Part shown: piece by piece, positions 45,915 through 54,698 of the stretch | Numbering within the stretch: position 1 is the stretch's first letter | Layout: the number at the start of each line of letters is the position of its first letter | Assembly (NCBI GenBank): GCA_963695505.1 | Contig: CAVOGX010000010.1 | Span: forward strand, 62,001-126,000 | Length of the DNA stretch: 64,000 nt | Reading direction: 5' to 3' | Origin: JACSRF01 sp963695505 | GTDB taxonomy: Bacteria; Chloroflexota; Anaerolineae; Promineifilales; Promineifilaceae | Notes under the pieces: generated by a model | The model's database searches: none | Told to the model about the DNA's origin: nothing | Seen by the model: only the letters and a program-made list of their open reading frames with translations | Position numbers and translations under genes: made by a program

Positions 45915-47798
45915 ATGAGCAAAATTGTAGGAATCGATCTAGGAACAACAAACTCGGTGGTGGCCGTCATGGAAGGCGGTGAACCCACTGTCATTTCTTC
46001 CGCTGAAGGCAGCCGCCTGACCCCTTCTATCGTGGCTTTTAATAAAAATGGGGAACGTTTGGTGGGGCTAACTGCCAAGCGGCAAGCAACTATTAACCCA
46101 GAAAATACTGTTTTTTCTGTCAAACGGTTTATTGGCCGACGTTTTGACGATTCGGAAACGGCCGCAGAGAAATCACGGCTGCCTTATGCCGTAGTAAGCG
46201 GTCCTCAGGGAGACATCCGCGTCAAAATTAAACAAACAGGGCGAGAATATACCCCACAAGAAATTTCGGCCATGGTCCTGGCTAAACTCAAGAAGGATGC
46301 CGAGGATTACCTGGGAACGGCCGTTACGAAGGCGGTTATCACCGTACCCGCTTACTTCAATGACAGCCAGCGCCAGGCCACCAAAGATGCTGGCAAAATA
46401 GCCGGGCTGGAAGTGCTGCGCATCATCAACGAACCTACGGCAGCAGCCTTAGCCTATGGGCTGGACAAAGGGGAAGATGAGACGATTCTTGTCTTCGACC
46501 TGGGCGGCGGCACCTTCGATGTGTCAGTGCTGGAAGTTGGTGATGGCGTTGTAGAGGTCTTGGCTACCAATGGTGACACCCACCTGGGTGGCGATGACTG
46601 GGACCTGGCTATTGTCGACTGGGTCACGGCCGAATTCCTGCGCGATCAGGGTATTGACCTAAACAAAGACCGCCAGGCTTTGCAGCGCATTCGTGAAGCG
46701 GCCGAAAAGGCAAAAATTGAGCTATCTAGCGTGATGCAAACGGAACTCAATCTACCCTTCATCACCGCTGACGCCAATGGCCCCAAGCATCTTCAAATGA
46801 CCCTTAGCCGGGCTAAATTCGAACAACTTACCGACGGTCTGCTGCAGCGCATCGAAGGGCCGGTACAACGCGTGCTAAAAGACGCAAACCTCAATACAGA
46901 TCAGCTGCATGCTGTGGTGTTGGTTGGTGGCTCCACCCGCATGCCCATGGTGCAAGAGCTAGTTAAGAAGCTGACCGGGCAGGAACCTAACAAGAGCGTG
47001 AACCCCGACGAAGTGGTGGCCTTGGGCGCAGCCTTACAAGGTGGCGTGCTAGGCGGTGAAGTAAATGACGTACTGCTTCTGGACGTAACGCCTCTAAGCC
47101 TGGGTTTGGAAACCTTGGGCGGCGTCATGACGCCGTTGATTCCGCGAAACACCACGATTCCGACCCGCAAATCAGAGGTCTTTAGCACGGCAGAGGATGG
47201 GCAAACGGCCGTAGACGTCCACGTGCTGCAGGGCGAGCGTCCCATGGCAACCGACAACACCACGCTGGGCGTTTTCCGGCTGGAGGGAATCCCCCCAGCA
47301 CCGCGTGGGATTCCGCAGATTGAGGTCACCTTCGACATCGACGCCAACGGCATTCTCAACGTCACGGCGCAAGACAAGGCTACCGGCAAAAGCCAGGCCA
47401 TTACCATTACCGCCAGCACGAACCTCAACGAAGCAGACATCGAACGCATGGTGCGTGAAGCCGATCTACATAAAGCTGAGGACCAACAGCGGCGCACCCT
47501 GGTGGAGGCTCGCAACGTGGCGGACCAAACCATCTACCAAACTGAAAAAAGCCTGGAAGGGCTAAATGGGCAAGCCCCGGCGGAAGTGCGTACGCAGATT
47601 GAAAGCAAAATTACTGCTTTGAAGGAAGCCTTGCAAGGTGAGGACGTAACCCTCATGAAGCAGCTCACGGCAGAAATCCAGCAGTTGATGATGCAAATAG
47701 GCCAGTCAGCCTACCAAACCGGAACCCCCGAGGGAAACAGCGATTCCGGGCGCGCTGAAGATGAAGATATTGTCGAGGGCGAGTTTGAAGCTGCGTAA
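45915..47798 (+). CDS. dnaK: Chaperone DnaK (Hsp70)
   Basis: Complete Hsp70 of 627 residues. N-terminal ATPase motifs: KIVGIDLGTTNSVVAVMEGG, VPAYFNDSQRQATKDAG, IINEPTAAALAYGLDKG, VFDLGGGTFDVSVLEVGDG and VVLVGGSTRMPMVQEL. The linker is DVLLLDVTPLSLGLETLGG and the substrate-binding domain follows, with a C-terminal lid. AGAGGAG precedes ATG. No grpE, dnaJ or hrcA gene is adjacent and I see no CIRCE or HAIR element in the 92 bp upstream, so heat regulation must differ or act elsewhere. Three ACGGCCGT copies lie in or just after the gene, one in its terminator. Confidence 0.97.
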   Translation: MSKIVGIDLGTTNSVVAVMEGGEPTVISSAEGSRLTPSIVAFNKNGERLVGLTAKRQATINPENTVFSVKRFIGRRFDDSETAAEKSRLPYAVVSGPQGDIRVKIKQTGREYTPQEISAMVLAKLKKDAEDYLGTAVTKAVITVPAYFNDSQRQATKDAGKIAGLEVLRIINEPTAAALAYGLDKGEDETILVFDLGGGTFDVSVLEVGDGVVEVLATNGDTHLGGDDWDLAIVDWVTAEFLRDQGIDLNKDRQALQRIREAAEKAKIELSSVMQTELNLPFITADANGPKHLQMTLSRAKFEQLTDGLLQRIEGPVQRVLKDANLNTDQLHAVVLVGGSTRMPMVQELVKKLTGQEPNKSVNPDEVVALGAALQGGVLGGEVNDVLLLDVTPLSLGLETLGGVMTPLIPRNTTIPTRKSEVFSTAEDGQTAVDVHVLQGERPMATDNTTLGVFRLEGIPPAPRGIPQIEVTFDIDANGILNVTAQDKATGKSQAITITASTNLNEADIERMVREADLHKAEDQQRRTLVEARNVADQTIYQTEKSLEGLNGQAPAEVRTQIESKITALKEALQGEDVTLMKQLTAEIQQLMMQIGQSAYQTGTPEGNSDSGRAEDEDIVEGEFEAA

Positions 47799-47821
47799 TC
47801 TAACTTGAAACCTAGTTTAAG

Positions 47822-47859
47822 AAACGGCCGTTTTTCCGTGTGAAAAGCGGCCGTTTTTT
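47822..47859 (+). terminator. dnaK terminator built on the ACGGCCGT palindrome
   Basis: AAACGGCCGTTTTTC (47822-47836) pairs with GAAAAGCGGCCGTTT (47842-47856) with one mismatch and a 5-nt loop, followed by a T-run. The left arm contains the iterated palindrome. Confidence 0.85.
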
Positions 47860-47927
47860 ATTTCTGGCCACATTTTTTGCCCTGATTCCAACCCTCAATT
47901 ACACTATCTCTCAATTTGCGATGATTA

Positions 47928-47969
47928 AATTACCCAATTTTGCGCACGAAAGATAAAATTGGGGAATTA
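47928..47969. repeat. Imperfect inverted repeat AATTACCCAATTTT / AAAATTGGGGAATTA
   Basis: Arms at 47928-47941 and 47955-47969 with one mismatch, in the AT-rich gap between dnaK and the HAD hydrolase gene. Function unknown, possibly an operator. Confidence 0.4.
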
Positions 47970-48057
47970 GATTCATTGCGTGGCTTTTTAATGTCTTCAC
48001 CAAGTCCAACGTAGCACATTATTGGCAGGGCATGCAAAATACTTGGTACCAAATTTC

Positions 48058-48783
48058 ATGAAAAGCAAAGAAAATGTTCTTCGCGGCGTGTTGTTCGATT
48101 GGGATATGACACTCGCCTACGTCTTGGGTGATGTACCTCGGAGCCAAATTCTAACTGCCCTTTTCCAACGTGGAGGGTACATTTGCTCTCACGAAGCAGT
48201 TCAGGAAGCTATTGAAGCTTACCAACAATTAGCCTCAACAAACCAGTTCCCCCAGGTCACAAATCCGCCCCAAACTCAGGAAGATATAGCCATTTATTAC
48301 CAGCATCTGCTGGAATTGCTGGGGTTTCCCCCCATCAGTGTAGAGAAAGCCCTCGCTCTTTACCACGACTACGCAAACCTGCCAACTTTGCTTTATGAAG
48401 ACACGCTGCCAACTTTGCGAGGTTTGCATCTAAAGGGGCTTGCCCTGGGCATTGTCTCTAACCATACCTGGGTTGCCCGCAAAATGATGGAAAATGAGGT
48501 GGGGCATTACATTCCTGACGAAAACATCATTATCAGCGATGAAATCGGCGCGTATAAGCCCATCCCCATAGTTTTCCAACAGGCCGCTAGGCGCTTAAGG
48601 CTGCAGCCTAATGAATGTGCATTTGTGGGTGACAATCTTGAAGTGGATGCTATTGGGGCTGTGGAGCAAGGGGGGTTTGGTTTGGGACTATGGCTAGACC
48701 GCAAGAATCCGAATTCTTCCAATTTCTTTCCGCCAAAAGTTAAACGAATAACGTCCTTAAGCGAAGTCCTGAATTATTTCTAA
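48058..48783 (+). CDS. HAD-superfamily hydrolase (phosphatase-like)
   Basis: Cytosolic HAD hydrolase of 241 residues. Motif I is VLFDWDMTLAY (nucleophile Asp and general acid Asp), motif II is GIVSNHTWVARK, motif III Lys is in AYKPIPIVFQ and motif IV is CAFVGDNLEVDAIGA. A helical cap lies between motifs I and II (~30-110). ATG 48058 is taken as start. A TTG twelve codons upstream is possible but neither has a clear Shine-Dalgarno. Substrate not predictable. The 2-haloacid dehalogenase/phosphoglycolate phosphatase branch is the closest by motif. Confidence 0.85.
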   Translation: MKSKENVLRGVLFDWDMTLAYVLGDVPRSQILTALFQRGGYICSHEAVQEAIEAYQQLASTNQFPQVTNPPQTQEDIAIYYQHLLELLGFPPISVEKALALYHDYANLPTLLYEDTLPTLRGLHLKGLALGIVSNHTWVARKMMENEVGHYIPDENIIISDEIGAYKPIPIVFQQAARRLRLQPNECAFVGDNLEVDAIGAVEQGGFGLGLWLDRKNPNSSNFFPPKVKRITSLSEVLNYF

Positions 48784-48812
48784 ACTAAACATTCTGTCAG
48801 TAACGGGTTTTC

Positions 48813-50639
48813 TTAATCGGCGGCCGTTTCACGCTGCCAATTGTCGATATAAGACAGGGATTGGTGGCGAAAATAGGTGTTGTAGAGATCGGCATAATGC
48901 CCGCTGTGGCTTATTAGGGTATCGTGTGTGCCCTCTTCAATGATACGGCCGTTTTCCATGACAATAATGCGGTCTGCGTGGCGTATCGTCGAAAGACGGT
49001 GGGCAATGACAACGGCCGTGCGCTGGCGCATCAGGGCATCCAACCCTTCTTGAATCTGCGTTTCTGTAAATGGATCAACGCTGGCCGTCGCCTCATCCAA
49101 AATAAAGATAGCCGGGTCCTTAAGAATCACTCGTGCCAGGGCTACCAACTGCCGCTGCCCCATAGAAAGGCTGCTGCCCCGCTCGCCCACGTCGCTGTCC
49201 AGCCCTTGCGGCAGCACTTCCAACCATTCACCGTTGCTAATCTGCCGGGCTGCTTGCCACACTTCTTCGTCGCTGGCCTGGGGACGGCCGTAACGCACAT
49301 TTTCTCGTACCGTACCGGAAAATAAAAACGGTTCCTGAGGTACCAGTCCGATTTGCATGCGATATTGGCCCAGGTTCAGCGAGCGCAAATCCCGCCCATC
49401 AATTAATATTTTCCCGTCCTGAAACTCATAAAAGCGGGTAATGAGCCGGGCTATACTGCTTTTGCCCGCGCCAGTATGCCCCACCAGGGCAACGGTTTCG
49501 CCGGCGGCAATGTCCAGGTTAAAATCGGGCAGCACCACCTCTTTGTCTGTGTAGCTAAAGCGTACGTGCTGGAATTGAATTCGGCCCTTCAGCCGCCCAA
49601 CTTCTTCTTCCTGCAACTGCCGCACTTTAGGGTCTGCATCAATCAGCGCAAACACGCGCTCTGACGCGGATAAACCATCCTGAAACTGGCTCCAAAAAGA
49701 GGCAATATTCATCATTGGCCACCAGTAGAAGCCCACAGCCTGCATAAAAAGGTACCATTCACCCGGCGTCACTGTGGCCAGGCTCCCCCTGGTCGCCAGC
49801 CCGCCCGCATACACCAAAGCGGCCGTGCCGATGCCTGAAGCTATGCCCATAATGGGGAAAATCGTGACCAGCGTCAGCCCGCGCTGCAAGCCCAGCCTGT
49901 ATCCCTGCTGGTTGTTTTCGGCAAAGCTGTCATAAATGGCCGGTTCCTGGCGAAAGCTTTTAGCCACCACAATACCGCTGATGGATTCCTGGATTTGAGC
50001 ATTGATAACGGCCGTAATCCGTCGTGCATTTTGTGTCACTTGCCGGGCAATGCGCCGAAAACTGAGCGCAATACCCACGGCCAGGGGCGTCATGCCAACC
50101 ATCAGCAATGTCAGCCACCCATTGATCGTCAACAGCCATACCGTCAAAAGCACCACCAGCAGCAGTTGGCTGATCAAATTCATGGTCAGATCGACCACAG
50201 CCGAAAAATCTTGCGTGTCTGAAGTAACGCGGCTTACAACTTTGCCCGACGGATGCTCATCGTAAAAAGAAAGGTCATGGCCAATAGTCGCTTCAAACAC
50301 GTCACTGCGCAGTTGCAGCACCACGTTGCCAATGACTCGCGCTGAGAAAAGCTGGCGCACATAGTTAAACACCCAGGCGGATACACCGAGCAGCATAATC
50401 CCACCCGCCATCAGCCAGATACCTGCTGTGGAAGGGTTTTGGCTTAAAATGTCGATGCCTTTGGCAATGAGGATGGGGCCAGCCGTGGTGGAAATAGAGT
50501 TCAGCACCAGCATGACCGCTACCAGCGACATCAGGCGTGAATACGGCCGAAAATAGCTTAAAATTCGCTGCAGGAGTTCACGGTCACTGTAGTGCCGGTC
50601 ATAATCTTCGGTTTCAAGTCCGCCTAAAATAAAGCCCAT
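48813..50639 (-). CDS. ABC transporter, fused permease and ATPase (MsbA/LmrA type)
   Basis: Half-transporter of ~608 residues, likely a homodimeric or heterodimeric exporter of lipids or drugs. Six transmembrane helices occupy ~40-340. The ATPase domain has Walker A GHTGAGKSSIARLI, Q-loop VPQEPFLFSGTV, signature LSMGQRQLVALAR, Walker B FILDEATASVD and the H-loop in VIAHRLSTIRHAD. ATG 50639 is chosen (an upstream in-frame start gives 16 poorly hydrophobic residues overlapping the repeat). No Shine-Dalgarno is evident. Four ACGGCCGT copies occur in the gene (48943, 49010, 49281, 50006). Confidence 0.92.
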   Translation of the reverse strand: MGFILGGLETEDYDRHYSDRELLQRILSYFRPYSRLMSLVAVMLVLNSISTTAGPILIAKGIDILSQNPSTAGIWLMAGGIMLLGVSAWVFNYVRQLFSARVIGNVVLQLRSDVFEATIGHDLSFYDEHPSGKVVSRVTSDTQDFSAVVDLTMNLISQLLLVVLLTVWLLTINGWLTLLMVGMTPLAVGIALSFRRIARQVTQNARRITAVINAQIQESISGIVVAKSFRQEPAIYDSFAENNQQGYRLGLQRGLTLVTIFPIMGIASGIGTAALVYAGGLATRGSLATVTPGEWYLFMQAVGFYWWPMMNIASFWSQFQDGLSASERVFALIDADPKVRQLQEEEVGRLKGRIQFQHVRFSYTDKEVVLPDFNLDIAAGETVALVGHTGAGKSSIARLITRFYEFQDGKILIDGRDLRSLNLGQYRMQIGLVPQEPFLFSGTVRENVRYGRPQASDEEVWQAARQISNGEWLEVLPQGLDSDVGERGSSLSMGQRQLVALARVILKDPAIFILDEATASVDPFTETQIQEGLDALMRQRTAVVIAHRLSTIRHADRIIVMENGRIIEEGTHDTLISHSGHYADLYNTYFRHQSLSYIDNWQRETAAD

Positions 50640-50652
50640 AGTAAATATGAGA

Positions 50653-50705
50653 TTTGGGATTGAGATTGGGGAATAGCCACACTCCAACCTCTAATCTCAA
50701 ATTTC
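50653..50705. repeat. Inverted repeat of GAGATT / AATCTC words
   Basis: Imperfect inverted repeat: left GAGATTTGGGATTGAGATTG, right CCAACCTCTAATCTCAAATT. It is similar to the one at 13728-13766 and lies between the ABC and NYN genes. Confidence 0.45.
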
Positions 50706-52208
50706 TGTCAATAGTTGCTCGACGTGCTGCAGCATTTGCGGTGTGCCAACACGGCCGTACAGCAGTTCCATCGCCACCTCGCGGTCTACATTCTCGGCGC
50801 CTTCCACTCGCTCCGCAATTTTGCTCAGTAAAAACCGGTCACATTTGTCCAGCATTTTCGAGCGGCTGGTCACATCATCGGCTAACATGGTGCGCTTCTC
50901 CCATAAGCGGGTTTCAGGAGAGTAACGGCCGTCGTCCTCGTCAAATTCAAAACAAAAAGACCAAAACAACTGGTAAAGCACTTCAACCACCACATCTTCG
51001 GGTATTTGGGGGTAATTCTCAGCAAAATACCCCTCCAGGATATCCTGAAACCGCACCAGGGAAATATCTTCCGGCTGCTTCTTAAACAGTTCGTACACCT
51101 TCAAAACGATGCGCGCCCGGTGTTCTGTGGGGGTCAAGTGCACCCGCTGCTGCCGCAGGAAACGTACATACTTGTCCAGAAGCGTTTCCTCCGGGTCCTC
51201 CTGGCCGCCATCTTCTCCGACGCTTTCCACAATATCTGCGAGTTTTGCCGCTGTTGGCACACTAATGGTTTTCAGTTTCACCCGCAAATTGGCAGCCTCA
51301 TCTCGTTGCGTTGCCAGCAAATCTTCCTGACCTTCTAAAAACGCGTTAAACCCTTTATAACCCAGTTCCCCTTCATCAAACTCAGAACGTAGCTGACGCA
51401 TGCGCTGTTTGAGTTGGGCGGAAAGAACCCACTCGTTGGCGTTATAACCCATCGCTTCAATTAACAACTGGCGCGCATCAGACAGGGTCATGCTGCCTGT
51501 TTGGCGTAGGCGAACTTCTGCATGACCCCCCTCGGCGTAGCGAGTTTCTGCCACCTCGGGCATCTCGTTAACAAAGGCCATAAAACCGGAGAACCCATAA
51601 TCTCCTTCGTTAAAATTAGGGTTGCGCTGGCACATTTCGCGCTTTATTTTGCCTGCACTGTGCCATTCTTTGGGTGTCTCTTCCAGCACCTGCTGGAGCA
51701 AATTCTTGGCAATATTGACGTCTTTTTTGGGGCGTCGGTTCGATCTGTTGGTCGATTGCGTGCGTTTGGCAACGAGGTCTTCGTAATAAATATAATCGTC
51801 ACACGCTTCGCGTAAGTAATCGGCCGTGGTTTCTTTTGTCCCCAGGCCTACCACCATTTTCCCATAAAACTTGAGTCGATTTACCAGGTCTGTAAAATCA
51901 CCGTCGCCGGAGACCAAAAAAACATGGCTGATGGAGGTGCGTTTATCCAGCAAAACATCCATGGCGTCTATGGCTATACGGATATCGGCCGCGTTTTTAC
52001 CGCGTTTCGACGAGACTTGTTCAACGTCTACTCCTAAATTGAGCAAGGCATGATGGTCGCTGCGGTGACGAGTCCAATCGGCATACGCTCTTTTGATGAC
52101 GATGCGGCCTAGTTTTTCTGCTTCGGCCATGATGCGCGCCCAGTCGGCGTTGCGCAAGTTTTGATAATCAATAAATACAGCTACTTGATTGCCGTTTGAA
52201 TCAACCAC
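50697..52208 (-). CDS. NYN-domain ribonuclease-like protein with two LOTUS/OST-HTH domains
   Basis: Predicted RNA-processing protein of 503 residues. The N-terminal NYN (PIN-like) domain (~5-150) has VAVFIDYQNLR with the first catalytic Asp, KRGKNAADIRIAIDAMDVL and VFLVSGDGDFTDLV. Two OST-HTH/LOTUS winged helices follow: one around ~175-240 (LLQQVLEETPKEWHSAGKI, GDYGFSGFMAFVNEM) and one ~250-310 (LLIEAMGYNANEWVLSAQL, GELGYKGFNAFLEGQ). The C-terminal ~170 residues are helical and unrecognised. The GTG start at 52208 has a weak GGAG upstream. LOTUS domains bind RNA (G-quadruplex RNA in some cases), so a targeted RNase is plausible. Confidence 0.85.
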   Translation of the reverse strand: MVDSNGNQVAVFIDYQNLRNADWARIMAEAEKLGRIVIKRAYADWTRHRSDHHALLNLGVDVEQVSSKRGKNAADIRIAIDAMDVLLDKRTSISHVFLVSGDGDFTDLVNRLKFYGKMVVGLGTKETTADYLREACDDYIYYEDLVAKRTQSTNRSNRRPKKDVNIAKNLLQQVLEETPKEWHSAGKIKREMCQRNPNFNEGDYGFSGFMAFVNEMPEVAETRYAEGGHAEVRLRQTGSMTLSDARQLLIEAMGYNANEWVLSAQLKQRMRQLRSEFDEGELGYKGFNAFLEGQEDLLATQRDEAANLRVKLKTISVPTAAKLADIVESVGEDGGQEDPEETLLDKYVRFLRQQRVHLTPTEHRARIVLKVYELFKKQPEDISLVRFQDILEGYFAENYPQIPEDVVVEVLYQLFWSFCFEFDEDDGRYSPETRLWEKRTMLADDVTSRSKMLDKCDRFLLSKIAERVEGAENVDREVAMELLYGRVGTPQMLQHVEQLLTEI

Positions 52209-52308
52209 CTGGCTATTCTCTCCATTTCGAGTGTTCGGTTTTTCGGGGAAACTGGTTTCATAAGATTACCACAACTCCCTTATTTTAACCGATTTTCAAG
52301 GATTGTGA

Positions 52309-53664
52309 TTACCTTTCTTCCACCACAAAAGTAGGCACTGTTGAACCACCGCCCGCAGAAACGTTCAATAAGGGATCTGTGGAGAGGCGGGTCAGGCAAC
52401 CATCCACGTAATCCCCATAAAAGATGAAGGGGGCCGTGTCGAGCATGCGCTCGTAAATTTGGAGACGGCCGTCTACGATGCTGGGATACGGTTCACTGGG
52501 GATACCTACCCGTTCCTGCACAATAAAGGGGCTGTCGCTGCTAAGCGCTTCCTCTACCGCCTTTTCCCAGCCGCTGGTGTTGGTTTGCCAGCCCAGCACG
52601 ATGCCGCGACCCCCATAATCGTCGTTGGGCTTTAGCACCAACTGCTCGCGATATTTGTGCATGAAGGGCACCAGGTCCACAGGCAGATCACCGTAAGTCG
52701 TATGCCGCTCTTCGACAATGCGCGTCCAGGGTATGTGGCTTTTGATGGCTGCCAATTCAGCCGGGTCAAACATTTCTGCATTGTTTTCATCGCTGAGCAC
52801 GGCCAGGCTGGCCTTTTTATAGAGCAGCTTGCACTGGAAGGGATTGACCAGACACACGGCCTTATCGCGCACAGCATGGATAACGGGGCCGTCAATGCCG
52901 CAGCGTTCGATGAGTTCGGTGATTAGCACGCGCTTGTAAATGAGGTTGATGTGGAAGCCGTTATGCAGGAGACGGCCGTTTTCATACGTCACCTCGCGCG
53001 GGTCGATAATCTCACATTCCAGGCCCTGAGAGCGGAAATATTGAATAAACAGCTCAAATTCGCTGTGGGTGGGCACTTCGCGCCAGTCCAAAATGGCAAT
53101 GCGCGGCTTATCCGTGCCGCCCCACTCACGGTAAGCGTCCAGCAACACGTGCATAACACTGTGGCGGGTGGGTAACGGCCGTACCACGTACTTGCGCATA
53201 AAATTCCCCATTACCGGTAGGCCATAAAAGACCTCATTCAGCACGTCATTATAGGCTGATGCCGCCGGCACTTCCGCATTGTACTCGGTAAATTTCAGCT
53301 CGCCCTGGCTGGTGATAAAGAATGAATCCAACCGCGTGAGCGGTGTATGCATGTCATATCCCGGATCAATTTGAATCAGTTCTTCTTCCCAGTCAAAGAG
53401 GCCAAACTGCTGCCGGAACTCAGCGTCACCTACGGCACGGCGGGATATTTTGTCAAAGGCCCGCAGCAACGGCCGTATCTGGCGGCGCAAAAAAATATAC
53501 TGGTCAGGTGTGAGGAAGCGCGGGCGTAAGACGGTGCATAACGGCCGTGTCCCAAATAACAGCCCCCGCCGCTGCATCTGGTCGTGCATCTGCCCCCACG
53601 ACTCCGTTGCCATCTCCTCCGTCAGCAAATCATGATACGTGTCAACTGCCTCTTTGAGCCCCAT
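52309..53664 (-). CDS. Circularly permuted ATP-grasp ligase-like protein
   Basis: Soluble protein of 451 residues resembling the circularly permuted ATP-grasp families (glutathionylspermidine-synthase-like or type 2). The ATP-binding part is in the C-terminal half: LVLKPNDDYGGRGIVLGWQT (glycine-rich loop with Lys) and SPFIVQERVGIPSEPYP. The N-terminal half contains FTEYNAEVPAASAYNDVLNE and PRIAILDWREVPTHSEFELF. Such enzymes form amide or peptide bonds through an acyl-phosphate. It starts 9 bp after the other ATP-grasp gene (GAGGG ribosome site), so the operon is tight. Substrates unknown. Confidence 0.72.
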   Translation of the reverse strand: MGLKEAVDTYHDLLTEEMATESWGQMHDQMQRRGLLFGTRPLCTVLRPRFLTPDQYIFLRRQIRPLLRAFDKISRRAVGDAEFRQQFGLFDWEEELIQIDPGYDMHTPLTRLDSFFITSQGELKFTEYNAEVPAASAYNDVLNEVFYGLPVMGNFMRKYVVRPLPTRHSVMHVLLDAYREWGGTDKPRIAILDWREVPTHSEFELFIQYFRSQGLECEIIDPREVTYENGRLLHNGFHINLIYKRVLITELIERCGIDGPVIHAVRDKAVCLVNPFQCKLLYKKASLAVLSDENNAEMFDPAELAAIKSHIPWTRIVEERHTTYGDLPVDLVPFMHKYREQLVLKPNDDYGGRGIVLGWQTNTSGWEKAVEEALSSDSPFIVQERVGIPSEPYPSIVDGRLQIYERMLDTAPFIFYGDYVDGCLTRLSTDPLLNVSAGGGSTVPTFVVEER

Positions 53665-53673
53665 TTCACCCTC

Positions 53674-54600
53674 TTACTTGTTAAAAAATTCCGCCCATTT
53701 CAATTCCGTCAACTGCGGGCGTGGATTTTGCGCCAGGTCAATCACCATGTCGGCCATATGCTTCACCACCCAATCAAAATAAAAGGGCGTCAGCGAATTC
53801 ACGTCCATGTCTGGGGCTGGGTTCATAAAATCAATGGCGTAGGGCACGCCATCTTTCACCGCAAACTCCACTGTATTCATGTCATAGCCCAGCGCCTGGT
53901 TGAGTTTTAGAGAATCTTCCACTACTCGCGCCCCCAACTCTGGTGTCATATGTGCATGTTCCACGTAATAGCGCCGCTCGCCGGGCGAATATTTCATGGG
54001 CAGCACTTCCTTTTGCCCCAGGCACATGCAGCGCACGTAATGGTCCCACTCAATAAACTCCTGTAAGACCATGGTCAGCAGGCCGGATTCGTTGTAAGCC
54101 CGCCACACGTCCTCCAGAGAGTAGCAGACGTAGACATCACGCCAGCCGCCACCATGAGCGTCCTTCAACACGCATGGCAGGCCAATGTAATCCAGTATCC
54201 CTTCCCAATCCAGCGGAAAGACAAGGTTGCGCAAGCTTTCGTCATGCTTGATGCCCGGTACGTAATCCTTGTTGGGCAGCACTACCGTTTTGGGATGGGC
54301 TATACCCAGCTTGGCTGCCAATGACGCCTCGAAAAATTTGTCATCGGCCGTCCACATAAAGGGATTGTTGACCACCGTCACCCCTTGCAGCACCGCATTC
54401 TTCAAATAGGAGCGATAATAGGGCACTTCATGCGAGATGCGGTCTACGATGACCGCATATTCGTTTGGTTCGTCCATACGCGTGCCGCCAATCTTCACGT
54501 ACTCAGCTACCACACCGGCATCGCGCCGTTTCACCTCTTCAATAAACGACGGGGGGAAAGACCACTCCCGGCCCACCATTATCCCAACTTTCAAGCTCAT
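53674..54600 (-). CDS. ATP-grasp ligase-like protein
   Basis: Soluble protein of 308 residues with an ATP-grasp/D-Ala ligase-like architecture. N-terminal domain has MSLKVGIMVGREWSFPPSFI. The middle has LGIAHPKTVVLPNKDYVPG and LPCVLKDAHGGGWRDVYVCY (ATP-loop lysine and glycines). The C-terminal part has LQEFIEWDHYVRCMCLG and NTVEFAVKDGVPYAIDFMNP, where Glu, Asp and Asn would bind magnesium. ATG 54600 is preceded by GGGAGGTGA, which decides the start over an ATG ten codons upstream. It sits between the esterase and the permuted ATP-grasp gene. Product unknown. Confidence 0.75.
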   Translation of the reverse strand: MSLKVGIMVGREWSFPPSFIEEVKRRDAGVVAEYVKIGGTRMDEPNEYAVIVDRISHEVPYYRSYLKNAVLQGVTVVNNPFMWTADDKFFEASLAAKLGIAHPKTVVLPNKDYVPGIKHDESLRNLVFPLDWEGILDYIGLPCVLKDAHGGGWRDVYVCYSLEDVWRAYNESGLLTMVLQEFIEWDHYVRCMCLGQKEVLPMKYSPGERRYYVEHAHMTPELGARVVEDSLKLNQALGYDMNTVEFAVKDGVPYAIDFMNPAPDMDVNSLTPFYFDWVVKHMADMVIDLAQNPRPQLTELKWAEFFNK

Positions 54601-54658
54601 TGTGTCACCTCCCAATTCTCCATTCACCAATTTACGTTTACGTGTGTCCTGTGGTGAA

Positions 54659-54676
54659 GGCGTAAATATTTACGCC
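54659..54676. promoter_or_regulatory. Perfect 18-bp palindrome GGCGTAAATATTTACGCC
   Basis: Lies between the esterase and ATP-grasp genes, 23 bp past the esterase stop on the minus strand. It could be a protein-binding site or a member of a repeat family. Confidence 0.45.
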
Positions 54677-54698
54677 CTTACAAAAACTACTGCGAGCT

